A stretch of DNA of 64,000 bases from Anthopleura xanthogrammica (Eukaryota; Cnidaria; Anthozoa; Actiniaria; Actiniidae). Under the pieces are notes generated by a model. The model had not been told where the DNA came from. It made no database searches and saw nothing but the letters and a program-made list of their open reading frames with translations. Location: contig OZ025217.1 in assembly GCA_964019055.1 (NCBI GenBank), positions 12,163,755 through 12,227,754 on the forward strand, read 5' to 3'. Of this stretch, positions 11,975 through 21,800 are shown piece after piece. The position numbers were made by a program, and so were the translations under genes. Positions within the stretch are counted from its first letter, which is position 1. Each line of letters starts with the position of its first letter.

Positions 11975-14671
11975 ATGATTTTGGCAAAAGGATTTCTGGT
12001 TATTTTAGTTTTATCCTTTCCCAGAGCAACAACTTCAAAAGCTCAAGATCTGTCGAACAATACAAGGCATTTTAAAGATGGTGATATTATTATCGGTGCT
12101 TTGCTGACAATCCATGTCAAAGATCCCCAAAATGGCGCAATTTGCAAGAAATTTGACATTCAAGGATTTGGCTTTGCTCAAGTTCTCGCTTACGCCATCG
12201 ACAAAATCAACAAAGATATCAATCTTCTGCCAAATATAACCTTGGGTTACGACATAAGAGACTATTGCAATTATCCTTTATTGGCCGTTCAAGCTGCTTA
12301 TGACTTTGTAAGTGACGTTCCTGGAAACCGCGTAGCTGCGGTAGTTGGTCCGCAAGATTCAAGTACAGCCTTAAAGATCGTAGGTTTACTACACGTTAAG
12401 AATATTCCTCTGATAAGTTTTGCCGCATCGAGTGAAGAACTGAGTGAGCCAATGTTCAGTAATTTCTTCAGGACGATTCCTCCAGATATCAATCAGGCCA
12501 AAGCACTGGCTGATCTTGTGGACTACTTCGACTGGAAATATGTTGCAGCTGTGGCAGTAGATGATTCCTATGGAAGATACGGGATTAGAGGCTTGGCAGA
12601 CGAAGCTGATAAGAGATCCACCTTTTGTATTGCTTTTACAGAATACATTACCCCTACTGGGTACCAAAACAGAATAAGGGACATTGTTACCAGACTGAAG
12701 AAAGAGAAGAATATAAAAGTGATTATTCTGTGGGGAACCGAAGAGCCATCAAAAAGATTCCTCCATGAAGCGGTGAAGCAAAAATTAACAGGAAAAACGT
12801 TTTTACTCAGTGATTCACTTGCTACAAATGAGAGATTGTTTTTCGAAAAGTACGCGAGTGTTTTGGATGGTTGCTTAGGCGCAGTTCCATACTATGATGC
12901 TTACGTGGATTATAGCAATTTCATGAGGCAAGCAACGCCACGAAATACAAGAGGAAGCAAATTGTGGAATGAACTTTGGGAACATGAATTTAGTTGCTCC
13001 TTCGCCAACAAATCCAAAAGACCATGCGACGTTCATGGAAATCAAACCATGTCGAATAAGACTTTTGATTCCATGTACAATGCTTTTAGCGCCAAACTAG
13101 TTGATTCAGTTTATGCCATCGCGCATGCTTTACACGAAGCATACGGCTGTACAAATGGAACCTCTTCTCAAGTTGGCTCATGCCCCAAGTTTAAGAATCA
13201 TGTAGATCCCTTAGTAGTGACACGCTTTTTGGAAAGTGTTAATTTTCTTGGTTTAAGTGGAACTACCAGATTTGATAGTATTGGCAATCCGATATTTTCG
13301 TGGTACAACATCATCAACGCTCAAAAAGAGCAATCTTTTATTGGCAATGATCTGCGTTACGACACAAGAGTCGTTGGGATATGGAAAGACAACCGAAGTA
13401 AAAGCTTGGACATTAACAGAACAGTTATCAAATGGAATAAAAATAACAATGATACTAATACTCCCCCGGAATCCATATGCAGTAATGACTGTCCCCCCGG
13501 AACCAAACGCATCATGACTTCTCGATGCTGTTGGAAATGCATCGGCTGTGAGGACGCTGTAAGCTACACAAGTAACTCACGAAACTGCACAAAATGCGAC
13601 AAAAAACAAAAACCCAACGAAAACAGAACTGAATGCATCGCCCTTCCATTTGCTAACATCGATTGGTCAAGCACGGTTGCTATTGTTCTGCTTTCATTAT
13701 CCGCATTCGGCCTCTTGCTGTCAATCGGATCTTTTGTTGTTTTTCTGCGCAGTTGGAACACTCCAATTATCAAAGCGTCCAACCGTGAGCTTTCGAGTAT
13801 CCTCATTGCGGCGATAGCAATATTTTTTGTACTGGCCATCCTTTATTTAGATCTTCCCACACCTGTTCTTTGTATGATACTGTCACCTTTACGTTACGTT
13901 ATGTATAGCGTTTGCGTAACAGTCTTATTTCTCAAGACTGCGCGGATTCTACACGCTTTTCAAATGAGCTCTCAAAGGCGCAATTCGACCATTGCCAAAA
14001 AATTGATCCAAGGAAAATCTTCTATTTGTGGGGTCATTTTGGTCAACACTGTACAATCAATATTATCCATTTGCTCGATTATCATAGATCCTCCCGTAGT
14101 AGAGGAAAACGTTAGACCAGGGGAATATATCATCTTAGGGTGTATGCCTTACCGGAGTAGTATAGGAAGGGGATTACACTTAACCATGCTATTGTATCTT
14201 CTCGTACTCATCATTATCTCAACCACCTATTCTTTCAAAGCTAGGAAAATCCCCGAAAACTACAACGAAGGTCGCTGTATTGTTTTCTCACTGTACATCA
14301 TCATTTTATCCTGGGTCGTATATTACCCTGTTGACTTTGCACTTGATGGCTGGTACGTCGCAATAATTTCAAACGCGTCCACTCTTCTCAGCTCTTATGG
14401 CTTACTCTTCTGTATCTTTTTCCCCAAATTATATATCATCTTCTTCCATCCAGAACAAAATACTCTAGAGTACGCTAGAGCGCAAATTACAAAACACAAC
14501 ATGCAAAGCCGGACACCAACAGGTCTGACCACGTTAAATGCCGCTGAACCTATCAATAACACTGAGAAATCTGCCACAGCCACACCTGAACTCTGCTCCG
14601 AAATCCAAGACACGTCAAGGAACCACGTGATGCCATTCCCACTTGTTGATCAACTTAGCAAGAAAATCTGA
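11975..14671 (+). CDS. Class C GPCR (mGluR/CaSR-type, Venus flytrap plus Cys-rich domain)
   Basis: An 898-codon frame with no intron. Order: signal peptide (about 1-23), Venus-flytrap ligand domain (about 35-480), Cys-rich NCD3G linker (about 502-555, with a CCWKCIGC cluster), seven membrane segments (about 565-825) and a cytoplasmic tail. FFPKLYIIFFHPEQN (815-829) is the typical TM7 end of metabotropic glutamate receptors. Against mGluR1, residues contacting the alpha-amino and alpha-carboxyl groups are mostly kept (S129, S152 for Thr188, D171, Y199, D280; A150 replaces Ser186). The Arg78 equivalent that holds the glutamate side chain is F67. I infer a plasma-membrane receptor for an amino acid or similar small molecule, probably not a strict glutamate receptor. 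GABA-B type is excluded by the Cys-rich domain. The start is set by the signal peptide. Confidence 0.93.
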   Translation: MILAKGFLVILVLSFPRATTSKAQDLSNNTRHFKDGDIIIGALLTIHVKDPQNGAICKKFDIQGFGFAQVLAYAIDKINKDINLLPNITLGYDIRDYCNYPLLAVQAAYDFVSDVPGNRVAAVVGPQDSSTALKIVGLLHVKNIPLISFAASSEELSEPMFSNFFRTIPPDINQAKALADLVDYFDWKYVAAVAVDDSYGRYGIRGLADEADKRSTFCIAFTEYITPTGYQNRIRDIVTRLKKEKNIKVIILWGTEEPSKRFLHEAVKQKLTGKTFLLSDSLATNERLFFEKYASVLDGCLGAVPYYDAYVDYSNFMRQATPRNTRGSKLWNELWEHEFSCSFANKSKRPCDVHGNQTMSNKTFDSMYNAFSAKLVDSVYAIAHALHEAYGCTNGTSSQVGSCPKFKNHVDPLVVTRFLESVNFLGLSGTTRFDSIGNPIFSWYNIINAQKEQSFIGNDLRYDTRVVGIWKDNRSKSLDINRTVIKWNKNNNDTNTPPESICSNDCPPGTKRIMTSRCCWKCIGCEDAVSYTSNSRNCTKCDKKQKPNENRTECIALPFANIDWSSTVAIVLLSLSAFGLLLSIGSFVVFLRSWNTPIIKASNRELSSILIAAIAIFFVLAILYLDLPTPVLCMILSPLRYVMYSVCVTVLFLKTARILHAFQMSSQRRNSTIAKKLIQGKSSICGVILVNTVQSILSICSIIIDPPVVEENVRPGEYIILGCMPYRSSIGRGLHLTMLLYLLVLIIISTTYSFKARKIPENYNEGRCIVFSLYIIILSWVVYYPVDFALDGWYVAIISNASTLLSSYGLLFCIFFPKLYIIFFHPEQNTLEYARAQITKHNMQSRTPTGLTTLNAAEPINNTEKSATATPELCSEIQDTSRNHVMPFPLVDQLSKKI

Positions 14672-14850
14672 AATATATGACAATAACAATTACGCACCAT
14701 TGTCATGGTTGCACGCCTGGTAACCATAACAACACGTAACACATTGTGAGGGACACTGATTTTTTACAATTATTCATAATAATAATAATAATAATATAAT
14801 TCTTAGCGCATCACATTCGAAATCTCAATGCTCTTACATAAATAGACTCA

Positions 14851-14856
14851 AATAAA
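14851..14856 (+). promoter_or_regulatory. Candidate poly(A) signal for the class C GPCR
   Basis: AATAAA 180 bases after the stop codon, with AT-rich sequence around it. A short AAT microsatellite (about 14778-14799) lies in the same presumptive 3' UTR. Confidence 0.4.
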
Positions 14857-15402
14857 CTAATAATAATTACAAAATACCGAAGTCGAGGTGATTATCGGTA
14901 AATATTTACCTTATAAAGTTCAAGTCTGCCAACGGCCGGGTGCTGTACAAATAGCCACTGTGTAAATCAAATATTTCAAATTGTATAATTGCTATAGCTT
15001 ATATATGTAAAAGAAGAAATTAAAACTGAGTTTTTGCCATTGTTGCCAAGTCAATGGTTTTTAGGCGAATGTGAACTGAGGAGTTAAAAAAAGATTTAAA
15101 AAGATATACTGAAGAATAATATCTTCCATGCAACCCCGGCCCCCTATACTGTTAGTATGCCCATTTTTTCGGGACCCCTTTTTATATAACTTATCAATCA
15201 TTTCTAGACCCCCCCTTTTCACCATTTCAAGGTCCCCCATTTTCTCACCCACCCCCTCCCCAGGTAATTAATGAACGGTTCCTTAAATCAAAAAGAAGAG
15301 GAAAGCGGATAGATAGGGATTTATGGATCGTCTTGTCATGGCTCAATATTTATTCCTTTGATTAATACTTGCGCTCTTAAAATGTTTCTTCGTTCAGGTA
15401 TG
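14857..15402. other. Intergenic stretch
   Basis: Between the receptor's likely 3' end and the foldback upstream of KHDC4. It contains a C-rich segment (15135-15262) and nothing gene-like. Confidence 0.5.
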
Positions 15403-15702
15403 TACAGCTATTTCAAAATGGTTGTTATGAAGGTTTTGTTGCATGTTTTGTTTTGTTGCATGTTGCTTGTTGCTGCATATTGCTTACCAAGCTTGAAATG
15501 TATTATATTCACATGCCGGTAAATAATGTCAGCACACATATGCTGGAAAAAACTTTAAGAAAAAGTTTGGGAAAATCGCATATCGTTATGACCGTTCGCT
15601 GCTTGAATTCACCTCACCCATACTGCATTTCGGACTTGGTATGCAACATGCGACATGCAACAAGCAACAAAACCTTCACCAACCTTTTTTGAAATAGCTG
15701 TA
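15403..15702. mobile_element. Foldback MITE-like element (TA-flanked)
   Basis: The ends are long imperfect inverted repeats: CAGCTATTTCAAAA with a GAAGGTTTTGTTGC block on the left, mirrored on the right down to GAAATAGCTG. The flanks are TA on both sides, consistent with a mariner-type TA target duplication. No transposase. It sits about 160 bases upstream of the predicted KHDC4 start codon. Confidence 0.6.
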
Positions 15703-15864
15703 TATATGTTTTTGCTTTATAATGTTTATTTTTCCATTCAATTCCTTTTCTTTCTTGCATTATTTCGCGCCACTGCAGCCTCGAGTCGGCTCATGCGATG
15801 CGCGACCTGGGTACTAGTCCCAGCATCCACCGCGGGTTTCATAGATGGACGAACGAGCAACAAG

Positions 15865-18800
15865 ATGGCGAGGTATGAGACAAGATACTACGAAAATTGA
15901 ACTTTTTTGCTATTTATTTCTCTTTGAAACCCCAAAACGTCACTATATAGAAAGTTTATTATCTTGGTAGCCACTTTAGGCCCAAATAACTGTCATAGCG
16001 TAAATATTTGAATCTTTTTGGACCAAAAATGTTGTCTCATTCACGCGTTCTTCTCAAACATATTTCGAGCTTACAAATTTTTCTTCTTCTTACAAATCTC
16101 AGCTTTAGAATGTTAAAAGAGGGTTTTTCAGTGTATTTCTAATTCACACTTTTAGACCATAAGACTTTTTTGCTGTAAATACTTGAAATTTTGATATGTT
16201 TTGAAACTGCAAAAAGGCGCCAAGTTGAGCAGGCACCTTGGTCACTTCACGGCATGCAAAGCTACCAAATTGTGGTAGCTTTGCACTTGAATGAAAAAAT
16301 AGTTCGATATTTTCTTCAATGAAATTTTTTTACTCAAAACAATTTTCTATCAAAACAAAAAAATAGAGCTGTGCAAATTGTATATACTGTATCACCAAAA
16401 AATGAAAATATTAATTTATACAAAACCTTTCTTTGATTAGCATTTGGAATGGTTTATTGATACCATCTCTGAATAACAAGAAAGGATAGATAAAAGCTCT
16501 GTAAAAAGCCACTTTGGTCTATGTTAATGGCCGTAAGTGGAAGAGAACTTAGCAACATTTTATCTATATCATCAAAATGATATACAAAAAACCAGGAAAG
16601 GTTCCACTTGTTTTGGTCTTTTGCAACCAAAGTTTGACTCAAGTTTATATCAAAATTAAGCCACATAATCCATCCATCTTAAGGCCCGTTTACACTAGCA
16701 AATTTGTCGCGCGACTTGAGCGGCGATTTTATTGCGAACCAAATTCGCGCGTGTAAACGGCCGGCAATTTTATGACGATTTCACGGCGATTTTTCTGCAA
16801 TCCTGGTGCAATTTCTGACTTCCAATATGGCCGAAGAAGTCGAGGCAGCTTCCTCCAAGCTTCTTCGGATGGCTTCTCATGCCGCCTGGTGTTTATCCTG
16901 TCGTTTAAAATCGCTGGAACTTGTTTTGTACAAACAATCATACTTCGACCATTCATTTATTAACAATTCTTCTTCATCCGTCGTCCATGTAGTCTTTTTT
17001 TAAGAGTTAGTGTTGTTCGTGCTTTTATTTCTGGTTTCTGCCGCCATGTTTACCTTCGACCTCTGACGTCAGCAGTGGTAACATTTTTCTCCCGAGCGGG
17101 GTAGGGATAGCAGCATTTTTGACAAGTTTCAAGTGGAAATCGCAGCGAGTTGCAATAAATTTCGAGCGTGTTCGAATTTGCGGTGACAAAGCTGCGATCT
17201 GTCGCCGTGAAATCGCCATAACATTGCCGGCCGTTTACACGCACGAATTTGGTTCCCGATAAAATCGCCGATGAAATCGCTGCTCAAGTGGCGCGACAAA
17301 TTTGCTAGTGTAAACGGGCCTTTAAGTAGCCTGTGTTGCAAATGGGTATAACATTATTTTAGCAAGCATATTACATGTTGTGGATGGAAGGCACTGTTAC
17401 AGCACTGTCTCTCACAAATGTATAGTTGACGCATTGGGTCACAGGGTTTGATTCCCAGTTGAGCCACATGTGTGCTGAGTTTGTTTGATGTGTTGTTCTC
17501 TCACTTGCCACAAGGGGTTTTCTCTAGGTTCTCCAGTTTTCCTCCCTACGAAAAAATCAACATGTGAGTTGAGTGTTTTTTATAAGTTTTTTTTATAATT
17601 TTTGTGTTTACTATAGGAGGAGAAGTAAGTGGGACGTAGCTGCTACAGAGGTAGCCACAGAAAGTAATGGAAATAACAAGTCAGCCACAGAAGCTGCAAG
17701 AGAGAGAGCTGCCAAGCTCACAGCAATGCTTGCTGCTAAAGGAAAACTTGCTAACAATGTTGGAGCACCTTTACCAGTTGTAAGTCATGTTTTAAATATG
17801 ATCATTACACTGTATATACTGTATGTGCAATACCCATTGCAGTATGATTAATGCATGTACCATTAGTTGCTTGAATCCTTTCTTTTCCTTTGACAATTAG
17901 AATGGTTTGTTAATACCATCTCTGAGCAGTAAGAAAGGATAGATAATGCTTTGTAAAAAAGCCACTTTGGTCTCTTTGAGTGGCCAATAGTGGAAGAGAA
18001 CCTAGCAACATTCCTAAATACAATATTCTATGGTTTACTTATGAAAACTTACAGCTGAACAATAACAATATTGGCAGTGTCAAGTTATGAGCACTAAGAG
18101 CGGCTGCAAAGGAGACTAATTGTTATGTGACTTTCAGAAAATTGAGCATTGACATAGATACAGCTGAACTGGTAGAACTAAAAAACTATATTTTATGATT
18201 TTCTTCAGATGTCGCAGACAACAGCTCAGCCCTCTCAAAAGACTGACAAAGAACAAGATCTCTTATATGCAGAAGTAGAAGTCAATGATTCACCATCAAG
18301 GTTTGTAGCAATGTCAACTTGGTAAATAATAGTCACTTAAGTTGAACAACTGAATAAAAAAATATTTGTCTTCAAGTCTTAAAGTTGCCTTACGTTTTTT
18401 TTTCCAGAGTTATTTTGTGTAAAGGTACTACCCAAGATGAGGTAAGAATTAATAAACTACGGTATACATTTTTATTCCATTTTATTATACTACTTATGTA
18501 ATATTCACTGATGTTATCTTTGTGCTTTACATCATTGTTTTTTTCTAGATAAATAGATGTAGTGGTGCAGCTGTATCCACCAAAGGGAGATACATGGATG
18601 CAGACGAAAAAAAAAAGATAGATAAAGATGGGTATGTGCAGTCAGCTCTAATGTAACACATCTTCTTGTTAATAATACTTATGTTTTTACTTGTTTATTT
18701 TACAGAGAAAGACCCTTGTACCTTTATATACAAGCCACAACACAAGACAAAATTGAATGTAAGTTTCTTTTATTCATTTATTTTCTCACATCTATTTCAT

Positions 18801-21800
18801 GTTTTTGGTAATTTATGATGTAGAATCCAAAATGGGATATAGCAGTGGCATCTCTACAGAGTAGCTATTCCTACACTAAAATTCCATTTGCAATTTAGAA
18901 GTTAATTTTTGTAGAGGGAGGAAAATCTGAGAACCTTGAGAAAATCCCTAGAAGGGCCTTTTCTGAATTCACTGAACAGGATGCATTGTGGTCTAACATT
19001 GTGGTCTAACAAACAACACCATATCCGGCATGATGAACAAAAAATGGTTGTCATGTAGACCACAATGCAACATGTTTCCTATCTCAGAAATGGTCTATAG
19101 GAGAGAACCAACAAGCAACTCTGCTCACATATGATGAGAGTGAGCCTGCAGGGTTCCCATACTGTACATGTATTTGCTGTGCTTCCCAAAATTGTAAAGA
19201 GTGTCAGTTTTTTCCTATAATGTATGCTCATGTTTCTATTTCTCATGCTTTCCTTTTCGTAATTCAGTGGCTTTAAAAAGAATTCATGAGATAATGAAAG
19301 GGACCAATATTCATGGCAAACCACCAACAGAGCAGACATCTAGCCATACACGATGGTCACCTTACCAGCCTACTATTTCTACAGCTAACAATAGTTTTAC
19401 TTCTAATACTGCACCAATAACTCAAATACAGAACCCAACACTCCCTACTGGGGTAAGTATAAGTTATTTATGTCCTGATACATTAGTTAATAATTATTGA
19501 TTTTTAGTATTGGCCCGTTGGCTATGTTGGTTGGCACCGGTCTGTTGTGCAGGAGGTTGTGCGTTCAATTCCCAGTGGCTAGATCCACACTCAGGGTCTT
19601 AGAATATCTGAGTAGAAGGTGCTGCCTTTACTAAATGGTTAGATCTTCATCCTGGCTCGAATGACCATGTAAAATAATGGTCCTGTTGCTTTCAGAAATG
19701 TTAAACATAGGGGGCTACAAGTTTATCATGTGTCACCCTCTCTAAATAAAGTTGTTCTTTACATTTAAATTTGTTGTTGTTGTAACATTATCCTCTTTGG
19801 GGTCTTAGATCTTTATTATTTTGTCCCTTAATTTTTATTTCTCTTTACTTACCCTTTTCAAATTTGAACTTTTTCAGATGCATTATGTTCAAGATAAAGT
19901 ATTTGTTGGCCTTGAACAGGCATCACCAGAATTTATTGTCAATGAAAAGTTGTTAGGGCCTGGGGTATGTATCATTTTAGACACTAAACCACATGACAGT
20001 ACTTTTCATGTAAAGGCCAATTTACACTGGCAATTTTGTTGTGCAATTTGAGTTGCAATTTCAACTGTAATTTTATTGCAATCCTGAGCACGAGTGATTT
20101 TTTTTGCAAACTTGTAGTGATATTTCAAGCCATTCTCATTTGAATATAAGCCAGTGTGATTGGTTGATTTGTTGGACTATAATACATTGACACTGATCTA
20201 TTGAATTATTCTACTCTGATTGGTTGAAATATGTTTTAAATTACACAAAACTCCTAATTTTTAAAAGTACACATATAACTGGCAAAGTACAGTTTTAAAT
20301 GGGGAAGTGTGCAATGTTCATTGATGCATTAATTATCTTGCTGTTTTGTTTATCCATAGGGATCTTATTTTCAACATATATGTACAGAAACAGGTGCAAA
20401 GGTAATGCTTTCATCTTTGGTACCATGTTTGTGCATTCTTCATGGCTTCCATTAACATATTCAAATTAATATTGATGGTCAGGTTTTTCTAAGAGGCAAA
20501 GGTTCAGGATTCTTAGAACCCACATCAGGAAGAGAAGCATTTGAAGCCCTTCACATCTATTTAAGGTAAATTTAGATGTTGCTTTGGAAATAGAAAGGGT
20601 TCAGCCATTAACACATATTCATCAACAAAAATTACCAAAATTGTCACCTGAATATGTATATATTTTTACTTAGTATTATTACAATTTTTATTGTCAATAG
20701 TCATACCAAACAAGATGGCCTTTCAGCAGCCAGGAAGCTAGTGGAAAATCTCATACAAACTGTAAGTACAAGTGATTGCATATTTTTATGCATAACATTT
20801 TCTGCATTGCTTATTACTTTATATTTGGTCATTCCTTATTTAATCATTCTTACAAGGCTGCAAACAACTTTATGATAAGCAGTTCATTTGTCTGGCAGAG
20901 GAATATTTAACTGGTCAAACCCATTTATGGATGGTCAAATGTCCAGAGAATAGGAATCATTTACCAGTCAAGTGGTCATTTTTATGGAACATTTGTCCGA
21001 TGACTGGTGCTAAGATTTGCAGCCTTGTTCTCAGTACTGGACTTAAATAACAAAATTGGTCATCCAACTATTTCAGATTACATAATCATAACATTGCCAT
21101 ATAAACTGTAATGCTCACTTGTATACTGTATAAACTTTAGGTTAATCAGGAATATCAAACTTTTGAGCAAAGAAAGAGAGGAATTCCACCAGGTTATCCA
21201 CCTCACCCAGGTAAAGAAAACAATATGTGTTGATCAAAATATGGATGGCTTTATCAGTTGGCTGTGCTCAAGTATTCACAACATTCTATTATGTCATCCT
21301 ACAGTATTTCAATTGCAGTTAATACTTTATGCATCCTTTACAGTACTGTAGGTGTGTAATATGCTTACTGCAAACAATACCTATTGTAAGCAGATGCCAC
21401 ACCCTCATTTCAATTTGTAATATTAAAGTCTAAAGTTCTTGCATAATGTAACTATCTCAATGACAAACATACCTGTTGTCAAACTTAGTTATCACAAGTT
21501 TTCATCAGCATTTTTAACATATGAAGTAATGGAGAGGTTTGTTTTGTATGCTGTAAATCTCATGATTGAGGTACATGTATGACAAGCTGATTCTGAATGC
21601 AATTTCCTCTATTATTTCAGGGTATCCACAGCCTGGATACATGGTAAGCATGCAAAGCCATTATTTCACATCTATATCAGGACTCAGTCTCAGTAATAAC
21701 TCACTGGTACAACTATCATTTCTCATGTAAGTTATATCTTGAGTATGAAATGCTATTCTTTGTTTACAGCATCCATATGCTTATCCCCCTGGTATGCACC

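Noticed and set aside
16729..17003. Several 60-75-codon frames on both strands
   Set aside because: They lie inside the 640-bp MITE and its inverted arms; the core matches no protein family I recognise.
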